Assembly (NCBI GenBank): GCA_030673845.1
Contig: JAUTCQ010000019.1
Location: 1-64,000 of the forward strand
Direction of reading: 5' to 3'
DNA length: 64,000 nucleotides
Origin: Verrucomicrobiota bacterium JB022
GTDB lineage: Bacteria; Verrucomicrobiota; Verrucomicrobiia; Opitutales; Oceanipulchritudinaceae
The position numbers were made by a program, and so were the translations under genes. Positions 38,540 through 46,984 of this stretch are shown piece after piece (position 1 is the first letter of the stretch; each line of letters starts with the position of its first letter). The notes beneath the pieces are model-generated. The model saw only the letters and a program-made list of their open reading frames with translations, was not told the origin of the DNA and ran no database searches.

Positions 38540-39223
38540 ATGATGAACGCGACTGTGATGTGGCCACGGGCACGTCACTACTTGGCACCTGGTGACGCCG
38601 CCTTCCTCCTCGATACCTTGGCGCCGGACGCTTCCGCCCGGATGACCTTGGAAAAACTGCTCTATGATCCGGAGATGCTCGATGCGATCATGGACTCGCC
38701 GCAGTTGATCCAGGCTCTGCGCGAACAGGGTGAAGCCGTCAAGATCACCACCCGCCTCTTCTTTTACCTGCTCGTACGCCACGAGCTAAAGGAAGCAGGC
38801 CTGAAAGACCGCGAAGTGGCGGACTATCTGGCCGGGATGCTGGCCGATGCCGCCCATCAGGAGAACTGGCTCTTTCCCTTCCAGCACCGTGCCGGGCCGA
38901 TGCTCTACGCGGTCGACTACTGGCGGGAAATGGAAAAGGCTCCGATGTCGCAACGGTTTTTCCTCAGCATCTCCGCTGGCAATCATTACCTGCTGCTGAC
39001 GGGGTTCTACCGCGAATTTCTAAGTCAACGCGAGGAGCGCCAAGGCGCGCCCGGGCTCGAGTTTTACGAGAGCATGGGGCAGACCGCGTATCGTCAGGCT
39101 CGCGACCACCGCCTGGCCAAGGAATACGAGATGCGCGACATCCTCGACGCGCTCGTGGAAACCTTTCCGCGCACCCGTCAACGGTTCAACCACCTGGCCA
39201 GCGAATGGCATTGGCGGAACTAG
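38540..39223 (+). CDS. Conserved-looking protein of unknown function
   Basis: The product has 227 residues and is mostly alpha-helical with no signal peptide or membrane segment. Aromatic and charged residues are frequent in RLFFYLLVRHEL, WRFF-like and HLASEWHW segments. It starts at ATG 38540 (a second ATG follows directly) after an AAAGGG stretch, and ends before a strong bidirectional terminator. It is isolated between fabV and a NUDIX gene. I do not recognise a family. Codon usage and the flanking terminators indicate a real gene. Confidence 0.75.
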   Translation: MMNATVMWPRARHYLAPGDAAFLLDTLAPDASARMTLEKLLYDPEMLDAIMDSPQLIQALREQGEAVKITTRLFFYLLVRHELKEAGLKDREVADYLAGMLADAAHQENWLFPFQHRAGPMLYAVDYWREMEKAPMSQRFFLSISAGNHYLLLTGFYREFLSQREERQGAPGLEFYESMGQTAYRQARDHRLAKEYEMRDILDALVETFPRTRQRFNHLASEWHWRN

Positions 39224-39260
39224 CCGATCTTTAGGTTTGGGGTTATTCTAGGTTGTTAGG

Positions 39261-39300
39261 AAACCGCCGAAGCTGTCGCGTGACGCTTCGGCGGTTTTTT
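39261..39300. terminator. Bidirectional terminator between the unknown gene and the NUDIX gene
   Basis: AAACCGCCGAAGC (39261-39273) and GCTTCGGCGGTTT (39285-39297) form a perfect 13-bp stem flanked by T residues on + and A residues on the left, so it can end both converging transcripts. Its last bases overlap the NUDIX stop codon region. Confidence 0.9.
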
Positions 39301-39922
39301 AGTCGAAGTCCGTCGTGGTGTCGCGACCGGTCACCTTTTCGAAGAGGCGCCGCAGTTGCGTCGCCTGCACGCGCGTGACCGATAGATCGGGCAAGGCATC
39401 CGGCGCGAACCAGGCTTGCTCGGAGGATTCTGCCGTAGGGCGGGCTTCGCCACCGGTGATCTCGCAGTGGAAGAACAGCTTGTAGACATGGAAGGGGAAT
39501 GACGGTGTGTGGCCGTGCTTCTCCCGATCCCACAAGGCGAGCAGTCGAGTCGTGCGGCAGGTATAGCCCGTTTCCTCCCACACCTCACGGCAAACGGCCT
39601 CGCTCGGCGTGTCGTTTACATCGGCCCAGCCGCCGGGCAAGGTCCAACGCCCCTCGTCCGCATCTTCCCGGATCAGCAGAATGCGCCCGTCCTGCACGAT
39701 AAAGGCGCGGGTATCGACCTTGGGCGTGGCATAGCCAAACTCCGCCTCCTGCCACCGCAGGATCGTGGTTATTGTTTGATTCGAGACTTTTGCCATCAGC
39801 CCTGCCGCAATTTCGCGCAAGCGCTCGTAGCGGGCACGGTCGTAGGGATCGTGGGCGAAGTGAAGCCCCGTTTGTGCCATCGCCTGGAGCTCGCGGGCCG
39901 TCTTCATGATATCGGCTGACAT
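39299..39922 (-). CDS. NUDIX hydrolase with N-terminal Nudix_N_2-like domain
   Basis: The product has 207 residues. Residues 1-65 form a helical N-terminal domain like that of ADP-ribose or NAD-related NUDIX proteins. The NUDIX box GX5EX7REUXEEXGU is intact in the GWADVNDTPSEAV and CREVWEETGY segment, with catalytic Glu residues. It probably hydrolyses a nucleoside diphosphate linked to another group, perhaps ADP-ribose; the substrate is not fixed. ATG 39922 is chosen; an upstream in-frame ATG is less likely. The next gene on its 5' side, fabD, is divergent. Confidence 0.9.
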   Translation of the reverse strand: MSADIMKTARELQAMAQTGLHFAHDPYDRARYERLREIAAGLMAKVSNQTITTILRWQEAEFGYATPKVDTRAFIVQDGRILLIREDADEGRWTLPGGWADVNDTPSEAVCREVWEETGYTCRTTRLLALWDREKHGHTPSFPFHVYKLFFHCEITGGEARPTAESSEQAWFAPDALPDLSVTRVQATQLRRLFEKVTGRDTTTDFD

Positions 39923-40095
39923 GGGAGCAAGTCGTAACGCAGATTTAGCACAGGGTCCAGACCACAGCACGCAGGCGCTCAGAGTCGTTGGCGTTCGGGA
40001 GGGTAAAGGATGCGGATTCGCTCATCTGCTCAAGAACTCACGCCCGGAATTTACCGATTGATCTTTCGGGTGAAGGCCAGTTTAGTAGACCGCTT

Positions 40096-41004
40096 ATGTC
40101 GATCGGTTTGTTATTTTCAGGTCAAGGCGCCCAGACGGTCGGAATGGGTCGCAGCTTTTACGAGAATTCGCCCATTGCGCGCGCTCTCTACGATGAGGCA
40201 GACCGCATCCTGGGCTGGAGCATTCGGGACGTTTCTTTTGACGGGCCAGACGATCAGTTGACGCTGACCCGCGTCTGCCAGCCCGCGCTGTATGTGCACG
40301 GTTATGTTGCCTACGCGCTATTGCAGGACGCCGGCAAGCTCGAGGGCCTGAAGGCGGCCATGGGGTTGAGCCTGGGTGAGTTGACGGCCCTTGCTGCGGC
40401 GCAGGTGTATGACTTTGCGACCGGCCTGAAAGTGGTGGCCAAGCGCGGTGAACTGATGCAGATGGCCTGCGAGCAAAATGGCGGCACGATGGCGGCGGTG
40501 CTCGGTGGCGAGCGTGAAGACGTGGCCGAGCTGTGCGCCAAGTTCGATGTGGACGTCGCCAACTACAACTGCCCCGGGCAGATCGTCATCTCTGGCGAAA
40601 AAGACAAGATCGCCGCGGCGGTCGAAGGCGCCAAGGAGATGGGCAAGTTCAAGCGCGTGATGCCGCTCAAGGTGGCCGGCGCCTATCACAGCCGCCTGAT
40701 GGAGCCCGCGCGCCAGGCTTTCGCCGAATTTTTGACCGACATTCCGTTCGCCACGCCGCGTATCGCCGTGTTTTCCAATGTGACCGGCGGCGCGCTCGAA
40801 GATCCGCAGGCCATCAAGGATGCGCTGGTGGCCCAAGTGGTCTCCAGCGTGCGCTGGGACGACAACGTCCGTTCGGCTGCCGCCCTCGGGATTCAGGAAT
40901 ATTTCGAGTGCGGACCGGGTGGAGTTCTCGCTGGGCATGCGAAGCGTATTGACCGCGAGCTGAAAGTTAAAAGCATCAGTGAGTTTGCCGACCTTTCGGC
41001 CTAG
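40096..41004 (+). CDS. fabD: Malonyl-CoA:ACP transacylase
   Basis: The product has 302 residues. It moves malonyl from CoA to acyl carrier protein to start fatty acid synthesis. GQGAQ at the N-terminus supplies the oxyanion Gln, the nucleophile Ser lies in GLSLGE, the substrate Arg in AKRGELMQ and the catalytic His in AYHSRLM. The residue before the Ser pair is Leu, where most family members have His (GHSLG); it is not catalytic. ATG 40096 gives the normal start. It lies 9 bases before lepA, so fabD-lepA-lepB may be one operon. Confidence 0.93.
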   Translation: MSIGLLFSGQGAQTVGMGRSFYENSPIARALYDEADRILGWSIRDVSFDGPDDQLTLTRVCQPALYVHGYVAYALLQDAGKLEGLKAAMGLSLGELTALAAAQVYDFATGLKVVAKRGELMQMACEQNGGTMAAVLGGEREDVAELCAKFDVDVANYNCPGQIVISGEKDKIAAAVEGAKEMGKFKRVMPLKVAGAYHSRLMEPARQAFAEFLTDIPFATPRIAVFSNVTGGALEDPQAIKDALVAQVVSSVRWDDNVRSAAALGIQEYFECGPGGVLAGHAKRIDRELKVKSISEFADLSA

Positions 41005-41013
41005 CACCCTTCC

Positions 41014-42816
41014 ATGAGTCAGCTTTCCCGCATCCGTAATTTTTGTATCATTGCCCACATCGACCACGGCAAGACGACCCTGAGTGATCGCCTGCTGGAG
41101 GCGACCCAGACCGTCGAACTGCGGGAGATGAAGGCCCAACTGCTCGACGCCATGGACTTGGAGCGCGAGCGGGGGATCACAATCAAGAGCCACCCGGTGA
41201 CGCTCAAATACGTCAGCCCGAGTGGTGAAGACTACATCTTCAACCTGATCGACACGCCCGGGCACGTAGACTTCTCCTATGAAGTCTCGCGCAGCCTGGC
41301 CGCGTGCGAAGGTGCGCTGCTGCTCGTCGACGCCGCCCAAGGCATCGAGGCACAGACGGTGGCCAACGCGAATCTCGCGATGGGCCTCAGCATGGAGATC
41401 ATCCCCGTGATCAACAAGGTGGACCTCCCGAGCGCCGACGTGCCCAAGATCCAGAGCCAGCTCGAGGACATCCTCGCGTTGCCGGCCGAGGACGCGATCC
41501 TCGCCAGCGCCAAGGTAGGGAAGGGCATCCCCGAGATTCTCGAAGCCGTCGTGGCGCGCATCCCGCAGCCTCGCTGGGCCGATTACGGGCAAACCCGCAT
41601 CCTCATCTTTGACTGCGTTTACGACGCCTACAAGGGCGTGATCTGCTTTGTGCGCGTCTTCTCGGGCCGCATCAAGCGGGGCGACCAAGTCATGATGATG
41701 AGCGACGGGACGAAGACGGAAATCAAGGAAGTCGGCATCTTCTCTCCCCGTCAAAAGCCCCAGGATGAGCTCTTCGACGGCTGTGTGGGCTATTTGGTGA
41801 CGAGCATCAAGGAAGTTGCCGACATCAAGATCGGCGATACGATTACGCACGTCGACAACCCGGCCCAGAAGATGTTGCCGGGCTATCAGGAAGTGCGCCC
41901 GATGGTGTATGCCGGTATCTACCCGATCGACACCAGCGATTACGAAAAGCTGAAGAGCAGCGTGGCCAAGCTGCGCCTCAACGACGCCGCCTTCACCTTT
42001 GCGCCGGAAAGCTCCGTGGCACTCGGTTTCGGCTTCCGCTGCGGCTTCCTCGGCCTCCTGCACATGGAGATCGTGGTCGAGCGGATCCGCCGCGAATACG
42101 ACCTCGACATCATTTCGACTTACCCGAGCGTCGTCTACCACGTCATCAAAAGCGACGGCGAGAAGATCGAGGTGCAAAACCCGGCCTACTTGCCCGACCC
42201 GAGTGAAATCGAGTCGATCCTGGAGCCGATGATCAAGGCCACGATCCACTTCCCCAGCTCGCACATGGGCGACGTGATGGCTCTGCTGATGGAAAAGCGC
42301 GCCATGATCCACCATACGGAGTCGCTGGATGCCGAACGCGTGATGATGTCGGCCATGATGCCGCTCAACGAAATCCTGATCGATTTCAACGACCGCCTGA
42401 AGAGCATTACCCGCGGTTATGGCTCGTTCGACTATGATTTCGACGACTATCAGGAGGGCAACCTCGTGAAGCTCGATATCATGGTCAACGGCGACATCGT
42501 GGACGCCTTTTCCAGTATCGTGCACCGCGACAAGGCCGAGGGTAGGGGACGCCAACTCTGCGAAAAGCTGAAGGACATCCTGCCTCGCCAGCTATTCAAG
42601 GTCGCCATCCAGGCCGCGATTGGCGGCAAGGTGGTGGCTCGCGAGACCGTGGGTGCCTTGCGCAAGGACGTGACCGCCAAGTGTTACGGCGGTGACATTA
42701 CCCGGAAGAAAAAATTGCTTGAGAAGCAGAAGGAAGGTAAGAAGCGGATGAAGCAGATCGGTAAGGTCGCGATCCCGCAGGAAGCCTTCATCGACATTCT
42801 CAAAACCAGCAACTGA
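41014..42816 (+). CDS. lepA: Translation elongation factor 4
   Basis: The product has 600 residues, a ribosome-associated GTPase that back-translocates or assists stalled or maturing ribosomes. G motifs are AHIDHGKTTLSD, RGITIK, DTPGHVDF and NKVDLPSAD. The EF-G-like domains II, III and V and the unique C-terminal domain (ending KVAIPQEAFIDILKT) are present at standard length. The stop overlaps the lepB start (TGATG), an arrangement that couples lepA to signal peptidase as in E. coli lepAB. Confidence 0.98.
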   Translation: MSQLSRIRNFCIIAHIDHGKTTLSDRLLEATQTVELREMKAQLLDAMDLERERGITIKSHPVTLKYVSPSGEDYIFNLIDTPGHVDFSYEVSRSLAACEGALLLVDAAQGIEAQTVANANLAMGLSMEIIPVINKVDLPSADVPKIQSQLEDILALPAEDAILASAKVGKGIPEILEAVVARIPQPRWADYGQTRILIFDCVYDAYKGVICFVRVFSGRIKRGDQVMMMSDGTKTEIKEVGIFSPRQKPQDELFDGCVGYLVTSIKEVADIKIGDTITHVDNPAQKMLPGYQEVRPMVYAGIYPIDTSDYEKLKSSVAKLRLNDAAFTFAPESSVALGFGFRCGFLGLLHMEIVVERIRREYDLDIISTYPSVVYHVIKSDGEKIEVQNPAYLPDPSEIESILEPMIKATIHFPSSHMGDVMALLMEKRAMIHHTESLDAERVMMSAMMPLNEILIDFNDRLKSITRGYGSFDYDFDDYQEGNLVKLDIMVNGDIVDAFSSIVHRDKAEGRGRQLCEKLKDILPRQLFKVAIQAAIGGKVVARETVGALRKDVTAKCYGGDITRKKKLLEKQKEGKKRMKQIGKVAIPQEAFIDILKTSN

Positions 42817-44039
42817 TGACCACTGCCGCCTCGTTCAAGAACCTCCGCCAGGCTCGCCGCGCCACCAAGGACTGGCTGGAAGTCGCCAGCAAAGTCTACC
42901 ACTACCGCCGCGATCTGCTGGCCGAAGACGACCTGCGCGAGTTGACCGAGGCGCGTGCCGAGCTGAAGCGCCTGCTGAAGGCCAAGCCGCGTGAGATTGC
43001 TCCTTACGCGGCAGCCATCGACCGCGTGGAGCCAATTCTCAAGCGCACGGGCGGCTACTATTACCCCAAGCACGGTGGGGCCGACTGGATTGAAACGCTG
43101 CTGGTGATGGCCATCCTCGGCCTCGGGATCCGGCAATTCTTCTTCCAGCCGATGAAGATCCCCACCAATTCAATGTATCCGACCTACCACGGCATGACGA
43201 CGCAGCTCTACGACGATCCGGCAGAAGAGCCGGCAGGCGCGTGGAAGCTCTTGCGCAAGATTGGCCGTGGCGTGCAGCATTTCGAGCTGAAGGCACCCGC
43301 GAGCGGGGAAGTCGTCTGGATGGAGCAGCCTCAGCCCGTCAGTGGCCGCAGCATGCTGGTGATCCCGGCGCAAAAGCTGCGCTTTACGCTGCTCGTGGGT
43401 GGAGAGCCGGTGCAATTCGATGTGCCGGCCGAATACGATTACCGTCCGCTGCTGGAAGGCCTCATGGTGCAGGGGCAAGCTCGGCGCACCATGGTCAACG
43501 GCCAGGCCGCGTACGCCACCGGCACACGCGTGCAGGCGGGCGAAACCGTCTTGTCCTGGGACATTCTGACCGGAGACCAGTTGTTCGTAGACCGCTTCAG
43601 TTATCACTTTGTGAAGCCCAAAGTCGGCGATCCGGTGGTCTTCGACACGACCAATGTGCCGGGCATGGACGAAGGCGAGCGCGGCAAATACTACATCAAG
43701 CGCTTGGTCGGGGTAGAGGGCGATACGCTCGAAATCCGCGAACCGGGAGTCATCCGCAACGGGCAACCGCTGGATGGGGCCGATGCCTTTACTCGCAATG
43801 CGGCGCAGGAAGGCGAATACGAAGGCTACCTGCGGGGCGACAATCCGCGCTTTCGTGGTACCTCGCGTTTTCCCGGCGATGAATTCGTCGTCCCCGAAGG
43901 CAATTACTTCGTCCTTGGCGATAACTCCGACGAGAGCTTAGACAGCCGCTTCTGGGGCTTCGTGCCAGAACGCTCGATGGTCGGGAAGGCGGGCTTCATC
44001 TATTATCCCATCAGCCCGCGCTGGGGCGCTGCCGAATAA
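42816..44039 (+). CDS. lepB: Signal peptidase I, enlarged form
   Basis: The product has 407 residues. It cleaves signal peptides at the outer face of the inner membrane using a Ser/Lys dyad. A charged N-terminal region with coiled-coil character (1-85) precedes one transmembrane helix (about 90-108). The nucleophile is Ser119 in IPTNSMYP and the general base Lys295 in YYIKRLVGVEGD, with GDNSDESLDSRFWG near the end. Ser and Lys are 176 residues apart against about 55 in E. coli, so a beta-rich insertion of some 120 residues sits between them. It overlaps lepA. Confidence 0.95.
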   Translation: MTTAASFKNLRQARRATKDWLEVASKVYHYRRDLLAEDDLRELTEARAELKRLLKAKPREIAPYAAAIDRVEPILKRTGGYYYPKHGGADWIETLLVMAILGLGIRQFFFQPMKIPTNSMYPTYHGMTTQLYDDPAEEPAGAWKLLRKIGRGVQHFELKAPASGEVVWMEQPQPVSGRSMLVIPAQKLRFTLLVGGEPVQFDVPAEYDYRPLLEGLMVQGQARRTMVNGQAAYATGTRVQAGETVLSWDILTGDQLFVDRFSYHFVKPKVGDPVVFDTTNVPGMDEGERGKYYIKRLVGVEGDTLEIREPGVIRNGQPLDGADAFTRNAAQEGEYEGYLRGDNPRFRGTSRFPGDEFVVPEGNYFVLGDNSDESLDSRFWGFVPERSMVGKAGFIYYPISPRWGAAE

Positions 44040-44153
44040 TAGAAATGGAGACGGGTCGCCGACTTACCTGCGGCGGCTCGGCCTTGAAAGCAGAATTCTT
44101 CAAGAAGGAGCATCCTTGAATGCTTAGATTACAATTCATGCACAATAGGGATT

Positions 44154-44558
44154 ATGTCTAATCGAATTGTTTTTATCCTTGTTTGCTCTTCCATTGGGCT
44201 TTTATCCCTCTCGCTTTCGGCAGGCATTCTGGATGATCCAAGGATTCAGGAGTTGGAGCACGAGCTGGCCGAAGCAGACACTCAGACCGATATGGATCTC
44301 GCTTCCAAGGCGGTCGCGGACTACCTCGATTCAAGACTACGCGATTTGAGGGCACGTATTTGCGCAGAAATCGAGCCGAGGATGCGAGAGCAGTTTCGGG
44401 AGTCGGAGCGTCATTGGCAGGCGTATCGATCAGCGGCCACTCGCCTCTCGGGGCTTCAGTATGAAGGCGGCAGTATTCGACCGTTGATCCACAACGAAGT
44501 TTTCGCGCAGCTTACCCGTGTTCACATCAAAGAGCTGGAGGCATATGAGCGAGATTAA
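44154..44558 (+). CDS. Exported DUF1311/LprI-like protein
   Basis: The product has 134 residues. The N-terminal signal (about 1-22) ends near SLSAG. The mature helical part has WQAYRSAATRLSGLQYEGGSI and an LTRVHIKELE tail, resembling the W..YR......GGS......LT..R...L pattern of the DUF1311 family, some members of which inhibit host lysozyme. The paired Cys residues usual in that family are mostly missing here. The gene stands between lepB and rph. The assignment is tentative. Confidence 0.6.
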   Translation: MSNRIVFILVCSSIGLLSLSLSAGILDDPRIQELEHELAEADTQTDMDLASKAVADYLDSRLRDLRARICAEIEPRMREQFRESERHWQAYRSAATRLSGLQYEGGSIRPLIHNEVFAQLTRVHIKELEAYERD

Positions 44559-44629
44559 TTGCCATGCTTGCGCTATTATTGTCGCTCTAGGCTGGCCAAG
44601 CGCACCCTGCCCGTTTTGCATCTTCGACC

Positions 44630-45370
44630 ATGCAAGTGCTTTCACGCCCCGATCAACGCTCAGCCGACCAGCTGCGCCCCGTCTCCTACCAGCTCGACAT
44701 CGCTCCGGCGGCTGCGGGCTCGATCCTGATTCGCTTCGGCAATACGCAGGTGATCTGCGCTGCTTCGCTCGAAAAGGATGTGCCGCGCTGGATGTTGGCG
44801 GAGGGCCAGACGGGAGGCTGGATGACGGCAGAGTACTCGATGCTGCCCTACTCGACTCTGGGCCGCAAACCCCGTGACGCCACCAAGGGCAAGGTCGATG
44901 GTCGCACGATCGAGATCCAGCGCCTGATTGGCCGTAGCCTCCGGGCCGTGACCGACCTCTCGAAGCTGCCCGGCTACACCCTATGGTTCGATTGCGACGT
45001 GCTCCAGGCCGATGGCGGCACCCGCACAGCCTCGATTACGGGTGCCTACATTGCGGGCCAGATTGCGGTGCAGCGTGCGATCGCCGCAGGTAAGCTGGCT
45101 GAGAGTCCCTTTACCGATTCCGTCGCCGCCATCAGCGTGGGCGTCTGGCAAGGTCACCCGATCCTCGACCTCTGCTATATTGAGGACAAGGACGCGAGCG
45201 TCGACGCCAACATCGTCATGACCGGCAAGGGGCGCTACGTGGAGACTCAGGCCAGCGGCGAAGAAGCCACCTTTGGCCCCGAGGAGCTTTCCCAACTGCT
45301 CCAGCTCGCGCAAAAAGGCATCCAGGAACTGACCGAGCTGCAAACCCGCGCGATTGCGGAAGCATTGTAG
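44630..45370 (+). CDS. rph: Ribonuclease PH
   Basis: The product has 246 residues. It trims tRNA 3' ends by phosphorolysis as a hexameric ring. It starts with the family motif RPDQRSADQLRPV. The phosphate-binding Arg lies in GGTRTASITGAY, with GRSLRAVTD and DLCYIEDKDA for substrate and metal. All are standard. A terminator follows at 45386. Confidence 0.97.
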   Translation: MQVLSRPDQRSADQLRPVSYQLDIAPAAAGSILIRFGNTQVICAASLEKDVPRWMLAEGQTGGWMTAEYSMLPYSTLGRKPRDATKGKVDGRTIEIQRLIGRSLRAVTDLSKLPGYTLWFDCDVLQADGGTRTASITGAYIAGQIAVQRAIAAGKLAESPFTDSVAAISVGVWQGHPILDLCYIEDKDASVDANIVMTGKGRYVETQASGEEATFGPEELSQLLQLAQKGIQELTELQTRAIAEAL

Positions 45371-45385
45371 ACTTCTGCCCAATGG

Positions 45386-45416
45386 ACTGGCTCGGATGAT
45401 CGCCGGGCCAGTTTTC
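45386..45416 (+). terminator. Rho-independent terminator of rph
   Basis: ACTGGCTCGG (45386-45395) pairs with CCGGGCCAGT (45403-45412), with one G-T pair, followed by TTTT. It isolates rph from the metal-efflux operon. Confidence 0.85.
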
Positions 45417-45573
45417 AACCCTGCTGCTTACCCGGAGCAGGACTGGATTGTTTGAGATCGTCTTTCTGGCCGTCGTAGTTACTCAAAGAGCGCAGAGTGG
45501 ACGCTCGCATTTGGAGGGAGAGTTTTTTCATTCGTTGAGGGTTTTCTTCTTTGGCTGCGTTTAGAGTATTACC

Positions 45574-45903
45574 ATGCAAGACGAATTCGAACAGTCGGTG
45601 GAGCGGTTGCGGAGCAGGCCCGTGCCCCCCTGCCCCGCCCAGCTCGAGGCCAACGTGCTACGGCGCGTGCGGCTGGAGCAATCTGAACAACGGGCCGACT
45701 GGTGGGCGTGGCTCTCCGGGTTGACGAGCCGGCCTGCCTACGCACTGGGAGCCTTCGCGCTGGGCATCGGCGTAAGCACAGCGGTGACGCTGTTTTCCGT
45801 CTCTTCGCAGGCCGACCGGCAGGCGGAGCTGAGCCGTGCCTTTGGCTTCGATGCACTGACACAGACTCACATCGTCCACCTCGACGCTCCGACCAAGCCA
45901 TGA
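45574..45903 (+). CDS. Small membrane protein, CnrY-like anti-sigma candidate
   Basis: The product has 109 residues. A charged N-terminal cytoplasmic part (1-45) is followed by one transmembrane helix (about 58-76) and a short periplasmic tail. This is the topology of CnrY, which holds the ECF factor CnrH at the membrane until the sensor CnrX binds metal. Sequence similarity to CnrY is not evident by eye; the call rests on position and topology. Its stop overlaps the sensor gene start (ATGA), and the ECF sigma gene comes third. The 158-base gap after the rph terminator must hold the operon promoter; no convincing ECF boxes were picked out. Confidence 0.6.
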   Translation: MQDEFEQSVERLRSRPVPPCPAQLEANVLRRVRLEQSEQRADWWAWLSGLTSRPAYALGAFALGIGVSTAVTLFSVSSQADRQAELSRAFGFDALTQTHIVHLDAPTKP

Positions 45904-46373
45904 ACGATTCCGACACATCTCGTGTGGGCGCTGTTCGGTTGATGGTCGCCGCGCTGCTGCTGGTGGCCGTCTGTGCGGGCGTCTCGCTGTTGACGGTCTC
46001 GTGGTTTGGCCCCAAGCATACGCCTTGGCAGCACGACGAGCCGCACCATGGACATGCCTGGCTGCATCAGGAGCTGGGCTTGAGCGCAGACGAAGCTGCA
46101 CGGATCGACGCTTTCGAGGCCGATTACCGCCAAGAGCGGACCGAGCTGGAGGCCGAGTTCAACCGGCGCATCGCTACGCTGGCGCAACTGCTGCACGACA
46201 ACGACAGCTACACGCCCGAAGTTACCGCCCAGGTGCATCGCATCCATGAAGTGCATGGGCGGCTGCAGGAGCTCGCGATTCAGCACTATTACGAGATGCT
46301 GAGCGTCTTGCCGCCGGAAAAGCAGGCCCGCTTGCGCGAACTGGCGGTGGAGGCCTTGAGCCAGCCCGAGTAA
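45900..46373 (+). CDS. Periplasmic heavy-metal sensor, CnrX/Spy-CpxP-like
   Basis: The product has 157 residues. One N-terminal membrane anchor (about 12-32) is followed by a His-rich segment (KHTPW, HDEPHHGHAWLH, about 40-57), then an all-helical hairpin domain with LGLSADEAARIDAFEADY and a second long helix. This is the heavy-metal-resistance / LTXXQ-like fold shared by CnrX, ZraP and CpxP. The His cluster is the likely metal site. It overlaps the candidate anti-sigma gene and lies 14 bases before the sigma gene. It should signal periplasmic metal through the upstream membrane protein. Confidence 0.75.
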   Translation: MNDSDTSRVGAVRLMVAALLLVAVCAGVSLLTVSWFGPKHTPWQHDEPHHGHAWLHQELGLSADEAARIDAFEADYRQERTELEAEFNRRIATLAQLLHDNDSYTPEVTAQVHRIHEVHGRLQELAIQHYYEMLSVLPPEKQARLRELAVEALSQPE

Positions 46374-46387
46374 AAGCACGGCCTTGC

Positions 46388-46945
46388 ATGGAAGATGCCG
46401 ATCAAGCAGTGCTGCAGCGACTGCAACAGGCCGATGAGGCTGCGTTGCGGGAGTTGATTGCGCGCCATCAGGAGCCGGTTTTCCGTCTGGCCTGGCGCTA
46501 CCTTGGCAGCGAGCAGGATGCGGCTGAAGTGGCGGAGGAGACCTTCGTAAAGGTGTTTTTTAACGCCGCCCGTTACCGACCCAAGGCGGCGGTGCGCACC
46601 TGGATCTTTTCCATCGCGGCCAACCTTTGCCGCGATCGGCTGCGGAGGCGCAAGCGTTGGTGGTTTCACGAGCCCTTGGAGGCGGACGAAGTCGCACCGG
46701 CTGATTCCGGGCGCGATGCCCATGCCGAAACGGTGGCACGGGAGCAGTTGGCCGCGATTGATGCGGCCGTGGCCGAGCTGCCGCACCAGCTGCGTTTCCC
46801 CTTCGTCTTTTGTGCTCTGGAGGGGCACTCCTACGACGCGTGTGCAGAGGTGATGGAGACTACGCGCAAGTCGGTAGAGACCCGCATTTATCGGGCGCGC
46901 AACATCTTGCGGGAGAAATTGAGCGCCTTGCGTCAAAAAAGCTGA
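46388..46945 (+). CDS. ECF-subfamily RNA polymerase sigma factor (CnrH-like)
   Basis: The product has 185 residues with region 2 (about 20-90, RHQEPVFRLAWRYLGSEQDAAE) and region 4 (about 120-180, with the VETRIYRARNILREKL helix-turn-helix). The linker is charged. It should direct polymerase to the efflux operon promoter. It lies 14 bases after the sensor gene and 39 before the outer-membrane channel gene. The Y-X-H-C-B-A order equals that of the Cupriavidus cnr operon, where H is the sigma factor. Autoregulation is inferred. Confidence 0.9.
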   Translation: MEDADQAVLQRLQQADEAALRELIARHQEPVFRLAWRYLGSEQDAAEVAEETFVKVFFNAARYRPKAAVRTWIFSIAANLCRDRLRRRKRWWFHEPLEADEVAPADSGRDAHAETVAREQLAAIDAAVAELPHQLRFPFVFCALEGHSYDACAEVMETTRKSVETRIYRARNILREKLSALRQKS

Positions 46946-46984
46946 GGGTTTCGTGCCCGAGCTACGTTTCAACAGTATCGACCG

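Noticed and set aside
40318-42555. A 745-codon open frame on the - strand opposite fabD and lepA
   Set aside because: Both + strand genes are conserved housekeeping genes with intact motifs; the antisense product has no recognisable domain.
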